DNA of 64,000 nucleotides from JBAZYV01 sp041658345 (GTDB lineage Bacteria; Patescibacteriota; Gracilibacteria; UBA1369; 2-02-FULL-48-14), in contig JBBAAK010000004.1 in the NCBI GenBank assembly GCA_041658345.1, positions 54,899-118,898 on the forward strand, given 5' to 3'. The notes under the pieces are model-generated. The model was not told the DNA's origin. It saw only the letters and a program-made list of their open reading frames with translations, and did no database searches. Positions 1 through 7,279 of the stretch are shown here, piece by piece. Position numbers and translations under genes: made by a program. The stretch's first letter is position 1, and every line of letters starts with the position of its first letter.

Positions 1-2
1 AG

Positions 3-1094
3 CACATCCTTGGAGACACAGCTGTAGCAGATCTGGACACCCACCCTTTTAACCAAAACCCAATCGGCACGGGCCCATATAAAGTCGATGGCCCTTATGA
101 AGTGGATGATGAAGGAATCACAACGGTAAATCTATCATTGAATCCCTCTTATTACGGGGACAAACCCGGGGTGGAAAAAATTCGCTTTATAGCATATCCG
201 GGACTGGAATCTTTATTGGAAAACCGTTCCACTTGGCACGGGGCCTCTCAATTGCATCAAGACGTACTAAGCACAATAGACACAAGCGATTTAGTGACTT
301 ATCAATATGAATTACCTCAATATACGGCACTCTTTTTTAACACCGATTCGCCATTTTTAAACAAAAATAAGACACGTCTTGGTATTTCAAAAGCAATCGA
401 TAAAGAAGAGATACTTTCTGCAATCGGATTTAAAGTGGCAATCGATACTCCCTTGCTCGAGCTTGACCAAAAAGAATGGATACACACATTTAACGCAAAT
501 GAGGCCGCAGGGGCCTTGCATGACGGTGGTTGGGGCCTAAAGGAAGGCGACACTTATCGCACAAACGAAGATGGGGAAACCCTTTCCATTCGCCTTGTTA
601 GACGCGATTTTGCTGACACAAATCCATTGCAAGAAAATGTGACCCGGCTCACTGCAGAAATGATACAAAGCCAGCTTAAAGGCATTGGTGTGGAACTTAC
701 AATAGAGGCTTATTCAAAGGAGGAATTAAACGATATTATTGCAAGCCGTGATTACGACATGCTCCTTTACGGCCAAAGCCTTGGCTACAATTTAGACACA
801 TTTTCTTTTTTCCATTCCAGCCAAGCAACAGAAACAGGATACAATCTTTCTAACTACCAAAATCCTGTTGCAGACATCGCAATCGAACAAATTCGTACAA
901 CTTTTGACCAAAGTGAACGTGACGAACTTTTGAACGATTTGGCGGAAATAATCGCTACGGATGTGCCTGCGATTTTCCTTTATACCCCAAGTTATTACTA
1001 CGCGGTAGATAAGCGCGCAACCGGAATTTCCTTTCAAAAGCTATTGCTTCCGCGCGACCGTTTTAGCAATATAGCTGAGTGGAAAATCAACTAA
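3..1094 (+). CDS. Oligopeptide ABC transporter substrate-binding protein, 5'-truncated
   Basis: C-terminal 363 residues of a family 5 (OppA/DppA-like) extracellular solute-binding protein that would capture peptides at the cell surface. The open frame runs into the left window edge. A family-typical N-P-I-G-T-G-P-Y motif lies at residues 19-26 of the visible part, upstream of the first in-frame GTG at 102, so that GTG is not the real start. The rest has the usual C-terminal lobe: a segment with many S/Y/N residues, then a helical end. The signal peptide and N-terminal lobe are outside the window. No permease or ATPase gene follows; the next gene is rplI. Peptide specificity cannot be read from this fragment. 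Confidence 0.85.
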   Translation, partial: HILGDTAVADLDTHPFNQNPIGTGPYKVDGPYEVDDEGITTVNLSLNPSYYGDKPGVEKIRFIAYPGLESLLENRSTWHGASQLHQDVLSTIDTSDLVTYQYELPQYTALFFNTDSPFLNKNKTRLGISKAIDKEEILSAIGFKVAIDTPLLELDQKEWIHTFNANEAAGALHDGGWGLKEGDTYRTNEDGETLSIRLVRRDFADTNPLQENVTRLTAEMIQSQLKGIGVELTIEAYSKEELNDIIASRDYDMLLYGQSLGYNLDTFSFFHSSQATETGYNLSNYQNPVADIAIEQIRTTFDQSERDELLNDLAEIIATDVPAIFLYTPSYYYAVDKRATGISFQKLLLPRDRFSNIAEWKIN

Positions 1095-1100
1095 CAACAA

Positions 1101-1123
1101 GCCGAAGCGCAAAGCGCGAAGGC
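1101..1123 (+). terminator. Hairpin after the peptide-binding protein gene
   Basis: GCC and GGC (1101-1103, 1121-1123) flank GCGC-AAA-GCGC (1107-1117), giving an interrupted stem 6 nt after the stop codon. There is no T-run behind it, so termination is inferred only from its position. Confidence 0.3.
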
Positions 1124-1134
1124 TAGACCATAAC

Positions 1135-1147
1135 GTGGCAACGCCAC
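1135..1147 (+). promoter_or_regulatory. Small hairpin in the rplI leader
   Basis: GTGGC-AAC-GCCAC forms a perfect 5-bp stem with a 3-nt loop, ending 11 nt before the rplI ATG at 1159. It could influence translation start. No known L9 leader family is recognised. Confidence 0.3.
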
Positions 1148-1158
1148 ACCCATATCAT

Positions 1159-1605
1159 ATGAAAGCCATTCTACTTACACACCTAAAAGGAGTCGGACAA
1201 AAAGGGGAGGTCATCAATGTATCAGACGGTTACTTCCAAAACTTTTTGGTGCCACGCCACCTTGCTATTAAGGCTACAGATTCCCAAGTTGAACATATGA
1301 AAAATCAGCAAACCAAGGCTGTAGAAAAATTGGGCAACATAAAGGAAAGCGCCATTGCAATTAAATCTCGTATAGATGGAAAGACTATAAACGTAAAAGA
1401 AAAGGCCAGTGAATCCGGCAAGCTTTACGCCTCCTTGCGTGAAAAAGATATTCGCCAAGCGATTTTGGATGAACTCAAAGTGGATGTGCCGGAGAAACAA
1501 ATCAAATTAAAAGATACGATAAAAACTACAGGCACCAGCCAAATTGAAATCGATCTTTTTAAAGATATAAAAGCAACAGTCAAAATTAATGTCATACCTG
1601 CCTAA
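1159..1605 (+). CDS. rplI: 50S ribosomal protein L9
   Basis: Ribosomal protein bL9 of 148 residues, the normal family length. It begins MKAILLTHLKGVGQKGEVI, the conserved N-terminal domain that binds 23S rRNA, followed by the DGYFQNFLVP signature, a long connecting helix (about residues 40-75) and the C-terminal domain. An upstream in-frame GTG at 1135 would add eight residues that match nothing in the family, and it sits inside a hairpin, so ATG 1159 is chosen. The end overlaps ruvX by 17 bp, suggesting translational coupling. Several CPR lineages are reported to have lost L9; its presence here helps narrow the taxon. Confidence 0.95.
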   Translation: MKAILLTHLKGVGQKGEVINVSDGYFQNFLVPRHLAIKATDSQVEHMKNQQTKAVEKLGNIKESAIAIKSRIDGKTINVKEKASESGKLYASLREKDIRQAILDELKVDVPEKQIKLKDTIKTTGTSQIEIDLFKDIKATVKINVIPA

Positions 1606-1978
1606 AGAAGGAAAAATTTTGGCGCTTGATTTTGGAACTCGCAAAACAGGAGTCGCTATTACAGATGCCCTCCAACGCGTGGCTTTTTTGAGGCAAGAAA
1701 TCCGCCACTCTAATTTAGATGAACTTAAAACCGAGCTCACAAAACTAATAGCAGATGAAGGAATTGTTGGGATAGTAATCGGCCTACCTTTAAAACTGGA
1801 CGGCGAAGAAACCGAGCAAACCCGCATCACAAAAGACGGTGTGACCGCCCTAAAGTTAAACCTCCCAATCTTATTTGTAGATGAACGCCTCACCAGCACT
1901 TTTGCAAAAGAGAACCCACTCGAAGATTCCCGTTCCGCTCAAATTTTGCTTGAAAGATATTTGGATCGGCAAAAATAG
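1589..1978 (+). CDS. ruvX: Putative pre-16S rRNA nuclease / Holliday junction resolvase-like YqgF
   Basis: A 129-residue YqgF/RuvX-family protein with an RNase H-like fold. The family is implicated in processing the 5' end of 16S rRNA and was originally proposed to be a Holliday junction resolvase. Visible motifs are LALDFGTRKTGVA with the first catalytic Asp near residue 14, GLPLKLDGEETEQ near 65, FVDERLTS near 92, and the C-terminal D-x-R-S-A-x-I-L-L segment carrying the last acidic residue. The start overlaps the end of rplI, so the two genes probably share a transcript. Length and motif order are standard. Confidence 0.92.
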   Translation: MSYLPKEGKILALDFGTRKTGVAITDALQRVAFLRQEIRHSNLDELKTELTKLIADEGIVGIVIGLPLKLDGEETEQTRITKDGVTALKLNLPILFVDERLTSTFAKENPLEDSRSAQILLERYLDRQK

Positions 1979-1993
1979 TTACCCACTTTGGTT

Positions 1994-3331
1994 CTACTTT
2001 ATAATCACAGGCACTTCAGTTAACGTAATGGTTTCTCCAGCAGAAACGCTTTCCCAAACAAATTCGCCTTTGTCATTTGGAACAACCGAAGTCATTTGAG
2101 TGATATTGGCGGGTAAGGTGTAATCCGAATTGCCCCAAGCTACATATTTTAGTTCACCTGTTTTAGTAGTGATTTCAAATACTCCTCCATCCATTGCACT
2201 AAAAGTAGAAACCATTTCAACTGAATCAAATGGAATAAGCTCATCTACAAGCAACTTAAAAGCATAGTAGCTAAGTTTTCTTTCTCCTTTATCGCTTACT
2301 AAACCATAAGCAGACCAGTCCCCAAATTCCTCACTAGAACTGATATATGTATGCCAACTAACATAAGAATCCCCATAAGCATAAGATTGAATTAAACGCC
2401 TAAAAACATCAGAAGCTTGCGATTCTTGGCTATTAGGATAGTTAGTCCTTCTTACTAAGTCAGGATTTGAGCTTGAGCCGGTTTCTGTTTCCCAAACAGG
2501 TTTATCTGAAATCCCGTATTCAGCGAGCTTTCTTGTAAAACTCTTACGTAACAAAGAAAACTTTTCCCAACTACCATAATAATGATAATTCACAACATCA
2601 AACCAATCTGTTCCACCGCCTTTTACGACACCACCAAGCCAAGTATCAACTGTATAATCATCAAGCCCAGCAATTCCAGGCATAAGTATAACAGCATCAG
2701 GGTCATTCTCGCGTATTAATTCAGATACCTGAGCTAAAAACACGCCTTGTTCTTCCGGAGTAAACTCACTTGCATTTGGGGGCAGTTTCTCTTCATCTGC
2801 ACCATTTATTAGATCACGCCCACCTGAGTCGAAAGACGCTCTCCAGTGATCCATCTCATTTCCAATTTCCCAATATTTAACGTAAGGCGCATACCTTTTA
2901 ACTACCGTTGTAACGTAATCAATTGAATCCTCATCCATAACTTTATCAAACGTATCATTCGCAGTTTCCCATGGCCCGTTTGGAGATGCATATTGTAAGG
3001 CGAATAAAGTCACAATTGGCTCGCCCACGGAATTCATAAGCACAGAATCCGGCCCTTCAAAATTCCAATTGTCATTTGTAGGCTCAACTCCATTCCAAAG
3101 TAAATCGGTTTTAACCGCCTGCCTATAACCTTGAACCCCAAGAGCTTCAAAATCTGCAAAAATGGCTTCAGGCTGTGTAAATGGAGTAGTGGTATTAAGC
3201 TCTTCACTTTTATCGTTAATACCAAAATAAAATCTGATAAAATTAAGCCCGATTTGCATCTCATTTTGTTCAGCAACACAGCCATTCAAAAGCATCAACG
3301 AAACTAAAATAAATAAAAAGTATTTTCGCAT
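1994..3331 (-). CDS. Lipoprotein with clan GH-A-like glycoside hydrolase domain
   Basis: A 445-residue predicted lipoprotein: a basic and hydrophobic N-terminus, then the lipobox L-L-N-G-C with Cys18. The mature part looks like a TIM-barrel glycosidase of the GH39/GH51/GH5 type. W-E-I-G-N-E-M at 154-160 places Glu159 as candidate acid/base, and V-W-E-T-E-T-G at 279-285 places Glu283 as candidate nucleophile, after strands with the expected VNYHYYG pattern. The substrate is unknown. It lies 13 nt downstream of pgk on the same strand and may be read through from it. An exported glycosidase in this setting could act on neighbour-cell or own surface glycans, which is inference. Confidence 0.7.
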   Translation of the reverse strand: MRKYFLFILVSLMLLNGCVAEQNEMQIGLNFIRFYFGINDKSEELNTTTPFTQPEAIFADFEALGVQGYRQAVKTDLLWNGVEPTNDNWNFEGPDSVLMNSVGEPIVTLFALQYASPNGPWETANDTFDKVMDEDSIDYVTTVVKRYAPYVKYWEIGNEMDHWRASFDSGGRDLINGADEEKLPPNASEFTPEEQGVFLAQVSELIRENDPDAVILMPGIAGLDDYTVDTWLGGVVKGGGTDWFDVVNYHYYGSWEKFSLLRKSFTRKLAEYGISDKPVWETETGSSSNPDLVRRTNYPNSQESQASDVFRRLIQSYAYGDSYVSWHTYISSSEEFGDWSAYGLVSDKGERKLSYYAFKLLVDELIPFDSVEMVSTFSAMDGGVFEITTKTGELKYVAWGNSDYTLPANITQMTSVVPNDKGEFVWESVSAGETITLTEVPVIIK

Positions 3332-3344
3332 ATTATAAACGGAT

Positions 3345-4520
3345 TTAAATAGATAGAACTTTTACTCCGGGAAGCTCTTTACCTTCCAAAAATTCCAACA
3401 TTGCGCCACCACCGGTGGAGACATGTGTAAACTTATCTGGATCAATCCCAAAGTGATTTACAGCATCTATTGTGTCACCACCACCAAGCACTGTTGTACC
3501 GGTATTTTTAGAAACAGCCTCCGCCACAAGCCGAGTTCCATTCCCAAATTCAGCTATCTCAAATAAACCAATCGGCCCGTTCCAAATTATTGTTTTTGCT
3601 TTAGCGATTTCTTCCTCAAATTTAGCAACCGTGTTTGCACCAACATCCAAAATCTTCATATCCACGGGGACACTATCCGCACCAACGGTAGCGACTTCAG
3701 CACCGGCTAAAACCTCTTTTGCAATAACAACATCTATTGGCAATATAACAGTTTTACCCTGAGCTTTTGCCAAAAAATCCTTTGCAACCTGCACTTTATC
3801 AACCTCGTACATAGAAGCTCCAACATTAAATCCTTGCGCCACCAAAAATGTATTTGCAAGCGCACCCCCAATCAAAAAAGTATCTGCAATATTTAAAAAC
3901 TTTTCCAAAATTCCAATTTTTGTATCCACTTTTGCTCCGCCAACAATTAAACAAACAGGATGAAGCGGATTTTCTATGATTGACGACAAAACTCTTATCT
4001 CTTTTTCCAGCAAAAATCCTGCATAAGAGGGGAGGAAAGAAGCAACGCCACAAGTACTAGCATGAGCCCTGTGAACCGTGCCGAAAGCATCACTTATGTA
4101 CATATCAAAACCATCGGCAAGCGCTTTTGCAAAACTTGGATCATTAGCCTCCTCTTCCGCATGGAACCTAACATTTTCAAGCAAAGCAACTTCGCCATCC
4201 TTCAGATTCTGCACGGCAGATTTAACAATTTCACCAACAGACTCCGGTACAAAAACCACAACCTGACCAAGTAAATTGGCAAGTTCCTCAGCAACCGGTT
4301 CTAAAGTAAAAGCCATGTCGACTTTACCTTTTGGCCTACCTAAATGGCTCACAATCGCAACCCTTGCCCCAAGCTCAATTAGCTTTTTGATTGTAGGCAA
4401 ACTCTCACGAATACGAGTGTTATCAGACACCTTTCCATCTGTTATTGGAACATTAAAATCCGTTCTCAAAAGAACAGTCTTACCTTTTAAATCGGTCTGA
4501 GGGAATGTGCGAACTTGCAT
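3345..4520 (-). CDS. pgk: Phosphoglycerate kinase
   Basis: Cytoplasmic glycolytic enzyme (1,3-bisphosphoglycerate + ADP to 3-phosphoglycerate + ATP), 391 residues, the usual bacterial length. Visible motifs: LLRTDFNVP near residue 18 and SHLGRPKG near 58 in the substrate domain, G-G-A-K-V-D-T-K at about 192 in the nucleotide domain, and the phosphate loop GGGDTIDAVNHFG followed by STGGGAMLEFLEG at the C-terminus. The start is ATG 4520, preceded by a basic substrate-domain N-terminus MQVRTFPQTDLKGK. No other glycolytic gene adjoins it; the lipoprotein glycosidase follows on the same strand. Confidence 0.98.
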   Translation of the reverse strand: MQVRTFPQTDLKGKTVLLRTDFNVPITDGKVSDNTRIRESLPTIKKLIELGARVAIVSHLGRPKGKVDMAFTLEPVAEELANLLGQVVVFVPESVGEIVKSAVQNLKDGEVALLENVRFHAEEEANDPSFAKALADGFDMYISDAFGTVHRAHASTCGVASFLPSYAGFLLEKEIRVLSSIIENPLHPVCLIVGGAKVDTKIGILEKFLNIADTFLIGGALANTFLVAQGFNVGASMYEVDKVQVAKDFLAKAQGKTVILPIDVVIAKEVLAGAEVATVGADSVPVDMKILDVGANTVAKFEEEIAKAKTIIWNGPIGLFEIAEFGNGTRLVAEAVSKNTGTTVLGGGDTIDAVNHFGIDPDKFTHVSTGGGAMLEFLEGKELPGVKVLSI

Positions 4521-4592
4521 ATAAATTACAGTTCAAAAAGTAAAAGTCCGACTAATTGTAAGCAAAGCCACGCATTTTGGAAAATTTGCAGG

Positions 4593-4621
4593 ATGACAAG
4601 CGGACGATTTCATGTTAGAAT
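4593..4621 (+). promoter_or_regulatory. Extended -10 promoter of the small membrane protein gene
   Basis: ATGACA at 4593-4598, a 17-bp spacer, then TAGAAT at 4616-4621 preceded by TG at 4613-4614. The expected transcript start near 4628 lies 10 nt before ATG 4638. It also rules out the longer reading frame that begins at 4515. Confidence 0.6.
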
Positions 4622-4637
4622 GAAAAGATTTAAGAAT

Positions 4638-4922
4638 ATGAAAAAACAACTTAAAAAACAAATACCGCTAAAAATTAAGCTTTTAAGTTTACTGGGGAGC
4701 CTAATTATATTGGGAATAATGGCTCTAATCTCTTACGAATTTTATCTACACGGAACGGAAAACAACGTATATACAAACAACTACACAACTTCAGTATTAT
4801 TTTCAGATACACTTGTAACTGCTAGCGGAGCCGCACCACTGGCACTCTTTAGTTTAAACTTTTTTGTGTGCAGATCTTTGATTAAAAAATGGCGCCACTT
4901 TATAAGGAGAAACTTTCTTTAA
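4638..4922 (+). CDS. Small two-helix membrane protein, unknown function
   Basis: A 94-residue protein with a strongly basic N-terminus (MKKQLKKQIPLKIK), a first membrane helix at about 14-34, a short extracytoplasmic loop rich in Asn, Tyr and Thr (38-52), a second helix at about 54-76, and a basic C-terminus, suggesting both ends in the cytoplasm. No family is recognised. The open frame extends upstream to 4515, but the promoter at 4593-4621 places the transcript start after those codons. The last 23 bp overlap the 3' end of ribH on the opposite strand. Confidence 0.55.
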   Translation: MKKQLKKQIPLKIKLLSLLGSLIILGIMALISYEFYLHGTENNVYTNNYTTSVLFSDTLVTASGAAPLALFSLNFFVCRSLIKKWRHFIRRNFL

Positions 4923-5307
4923 GTCTGGCCATTTGAGTGGCAACTAACGAAGCACTGTAGCCTTTGGAAACTCTTGCCATTGCTTTCTCAACGCTATCCG
5001 CCATTAAAACTTCGAATATAACAGGTGTGGACGTATCCAGAGAAACTCGCATAATGCCTTGAGTACAAGCGTTCGAGACTTGTTCATAATGATCAGTTTC
5101 TCCTTTTATTACTGCTCCAAGCGCCACAACCGCAAGTGGTTTTTTTGCTTCAATAAAAACCTTAACGGCAAGCGGGATTTCAAAAGCACCAGGTACTCGA
5201 ATCACAATTGCCTCAATATTTTGTTCCTTAAATCCACGTAAACATTCTGCAAGCAAAGGCTCGGTAATTTCAGGATTAAATTCGGAAACAACAATGCCGT
5301 AATTCAT
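4900..5307 (-). CDS. ribH: 6,7-dimethyl-8-ribityllumazine synthase
   Basis: Riboflavin pathway enzyme joining 5-amino-6-ribitylaminouracil and 3,4-dihydroxy-2-butanone 4-phosphate. At 135 residues it is a little short because the N-terminus begins almost at the first strand (MNYGIVVSEFNPEIT). Motifs: VPGAFEIPLAVK near 39-50, ALGAVIKGETDHYEQVS near 63-79 with the catalytic His, and TPVIFEVL near 95-102. The start overlaps the ribE stop by one base, so the pair is one transcriptional unit. Its 3' end overlaps a convergent small membrane protein gene. ribBA and ribD lie about 45 kb away. Confidence 0.95.
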   Translation of the reverse strand: MNYGIVVSEFNPEITEPLLAECLRGFKEQNIEAIVIRVPGAFEIPLAVKVFIEAKKPLAVVALGAVIKGETDHYEQVSNACTQGIMRVSLDTSTPVIFEVLMADSVEKAMARVSKGYSASLVATQMARLKESFSL

Positions 5308-5885
5308 TATTTTTTGGGTAAAAGAGCATGTAAATAGCGAGCGATCAGATCAATTTCAAGATTTACGATCGCACCTTTTTTTAAAAAACCTAAATTGGTT
5401 GATTTTTTTGTCTCCGGAATAAGGGCTATCTCAATGCCATTTTTCAAGGTTTTTGCAATCGTAAGGCTAACTCCATTTATAGAGACCGAACCTTTTTCCG
5501 GCATAAAACAAAGATATTTTTTGGGGACTAAAATCCTAAATGGATTTGTGGAGATAATTTCACCAGTTGCATCAACATGCCCGCTAACAATGTGCCCGGA
5601 AAGCGCTGTATTTAAAGTAATGGGAGGCTCCAAGTTAAATTTATCACCAACTTTCACATCAAAAAAACGGCTACGTTTTAACGTCTCAGGTACTAAAAAT
5701 ACACGAAATATGCACTTTTTTTTGTCATAAGCCTCAACTGTCAAACAAACCCCATCCACCAAAATACTGGCACCCTTTTTAAAATAAGTGGATTTAAGAG
5801 AAGAAAAAATCTCAAAGGTAGCACCATCTTTACCAATTTTCTTAGCTTTGAGTACACCCAAGTTTTGAACAATACCTGTAAACAT
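5307..5885 (-). CDS. ribE: Riboflavin synthase, alpha chain
   Basis: Catalyses dismutation of two 6,7-dimethyl-8-ribityllumazine molecules to riboflavin. 192 residues with the diagnostic MFTGIVQ N-terminus and two tandem lumazine-binding barrels. The first carries LVDGVCLTVE; the second begins near residue 93 (ALSGHIVSGHVDATG) and carries SINGVSLTIA. Length and domain duplication are standard. It is the first gene of a two-gene unit with ribH, divergent from ssb across a 93-bp gap. I see no FMN-riboswitch-like fold upstream, so regulation by that element is not supported here. Confidence 0.95.
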   Translation of the reverse strand: MFTGIVQNLGVLKAKKIGKDGATFEIFSSLKSTYFKKGASILVDGVCLTVEAYDKKKCIFRVFLVPETLKRSRFFDVKVGDKFNLEPPITLNTALSGHIVSGHVDATGEIISTNPFRILVPKKYLCFMPEKGSVSINGVSLTIAKTLKNGIEIALIPETKKSTNLGFLKKGAIVNLEIDLIARYLHALLPKK

Positions 5886-5944
5886 AAGAATGAAATTTGT
5901 AAGAATAATTTAAGATAAAATTCAGGATTTTCGCAAGGTCGTCT

Positions 5945-5953
5945 TGTTATAAC
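5945..5953 (+). promoter_or_regulatory. Extended -10 element upstream of ssb
   Basis: TG-T-TATAAC, with the -10 hexamer at 5948-5953, lies 25 nt before the ssb ATG. No good -35 is visible at the expected distance, which fits an extended -10 promoter. Confidence 0.45.
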
Positions 5954-5978
5954 TAGGCAGTCATTTTACCCCATTTCT

Positions 5979-6344
5979 ATGAAAAGCCTAAATCGTGTTA
6001 CTTTACTTGGTAACGTAACCGCGGATCCGGAACTCAAAAAAACGGCCACGACCCAAAAGTCCGTTTTAACTTTTGCACTCGCAACGAACAACGAATGGTT
6101 CGATAACGAGGGCGTTTTACAAAAGACCACAGACTTCCACAGGATTGTCGCGTGGGAACGCTTGGCTGAAATCTGCGCAAAATATCTAAAAAAAGGCTCA
6201 CCGGTATATATAGAAGGCCGTCTTGTAAATCGTTCTTACGAAGGCAAAGACAATCTAAGGCACTATGTAACGGAAGTTGTAGGAACAGATGTGCGCCTAC
6301 TTGAATTCCACAAGGAATTTGCAGAAGAACAGCCTTCAAGCTAA
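5979..6344 (+). CDS. ssb: Single-stranded DNA-binding protein
   Basis: OB-fold protein that coats single-stranded DNA in replication, repair and recombination. 121 residues: MKSLNRVTLLGNVTADPELKK at the N-terminus, the aromatic DNA-contacting NEWFDNEG and TTDFHRIVAWERLAEICAKYLKKGSPVYIEGRL segment at about 42-87, and the last OB strands by residue 112. The tail after the OB fold is only about ten residues (FAEEQPSS). It is acidic and lacks the usual D-D-I-P-F tip that recruits partner proteins in many bacteria. It is followed ten bases later by a glycosyltransferase gene. Confidence 0.95.
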   Translation: MKSLNRVTLLGNVTADPELKKTATTQKSVLTFALATNNEWFDNEGVLQKTTDFHRIVAWERLAEICAKYLKKGSPVYIEGRLVNRSYEGKDNLRHYVTEVVGTDVRLLEFHKEFAEEQPSS

Positions 6345-6353
6345 AGTAAATGA

Positions 6354-7256
6354 GTGAATGCACCATTTATATCCGTAATCATCCCAACATATAATCGGGC
6401 TCAAAAGCTCGACATATGCCTTAAGTGCCTTGCAAACCAAAGCATAGCAAGAGAGTCGTTTGAAGTGATTGTAGTCGACGATGGAAGCACAGACGACACA
6501 GAGCAAATCTTAAAAAACTGGCAGGATGGAGGCTTAAATCTCCATGTACTCAGCCAAAAGAACAGTGGGCAAGGCGTGGCCCGCAACAAGGCAATAAAGA
6601 ATGCTTTAGGGGTGATTACGGTGTTTATTGGAGACGACATTTACGTGGAACCAAATTTTCTTGAGCTACATGCCAATTTTCACAAAGACAATCCAAACGA
6701 AAACATGGCCTGCCTCGGATACATAGAATGGTACAATGCAAAGCCAGTTACACCATTTATGAAGTGGCTCACAAATGGCGGTCCACAATTTGCCTTTCAA
6801 AAACTAACTGACGGCAAACAAACAAATTTTTGGTTCTTCTACACCTCAAATTTATCACTCAAAACCGACCTTTTAAAAAAGGAAACTTTTGATAAAGAAT
6901 TCTCACTATACGGCTGGGAAGATATTGAACTTGGCTACCGACTACAAAAAAATCATAAATTAAAATTGATTTTTAAAAAGGACGCTCTCGCTTACCACGA
7001 CCACACCCTAAATGAAGATTCGCTGGAAAAACGCATGCAAGGAATTGGACGCAATGCTATTTTATTCCAAAAACTACATCCTGAACTTTGCGTGACCCCA
7101 CATGGGTTTAAATTATTTGCACTTTTAATTTTAGCAAGCACACCAATAGTATTCATGCTGAAACTTTTCAAAAACATTAATGTCAATTTTTTTGGTCATT
7201 ACTACTGGTACGTACTTGGAAAACGCTATTTTCTTAAAGGACTCGGCAAGTTATAA
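6354..7256 (+). CDS. Family 2 glycosyltransferase
   Basis: A 300-residue GT-A fold glycosyltransferase. SVIIPTYNRA at about 7-16 and VIVVDDGSTDDTEQ at 40-53 bind the nucleotide-sugar; GQGVARNKAI at about 74-83 and the D-D metal motif G-D-D-I-Y near 93-97 follow, with the acceptor-side W-E-D-I-E-L-G-Y-R-L near 188-197. A hydrophobic C-terminal segment (about 253-275) suggests membrane attachment. The start is GTG 6354; ATG codons nearby are out of frame. It is next to ssb but functionally belongs with the envelope genes downstream (binding lipoprotein, O-antigen-ligase-like protein). Donor and acceptor are unknown. Confidence 0.88.
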   Translation: MNAPFISVIIPTYNRAQKLDICLKCLANQSIARESFEVIVVDDGSTDDTEQILKNWQDGGLNLHVLSQKNSGQGVARNKAIKNALGVITVFIGDDIYVEPNFLELHANFHKDNPNENMACLGYIEWYNAKPVTPFMKWLTNGGPQFAFQKLTDGKQTNFWFFYTSNLSLKTDLLKKETFDKEFSLYGWEDIELGYRLQKNHKLKLIFKKDALAYHDHTLNEDSLEKRMQGIGRNAILFQKLHPELCVTPHGFKLFALLILASTPIVFMLKLFKNINVNFFGHYYWYVLGKRYFLKGLGKL

Positions 7257-7257
7257 T
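7252..7257 (+). promoter_or_regulatory. -10 element upstream of the sugar-binding lipoprotein gene
   Basis: A perfect TATAAT overlaps the stop codon of the preceding glycosyltransferase gene, 22 nt before ATG 7280. No convincing -35 is visible, so confidence is moderate. Confidence 0.4.
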
Positions 7258-7279
7258 GAACGACGTCTAATCCCGCCAA

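Noticed and set aside
3332..3337. TATAAT directly before the glycosidase lipoprotein ATG (minus strand)
   Set aside because: A start 7 nt downstream would fall inside the signal peptide codons, which are needed for the lipobox; the match is probably chance AT-rich sequence.
4515..4637. Longer N-terminus for the small membrane protein
   Set aside because: The extended -10 promoter at 4593-4621 lies inside it, and the extra residues are low in complexity.
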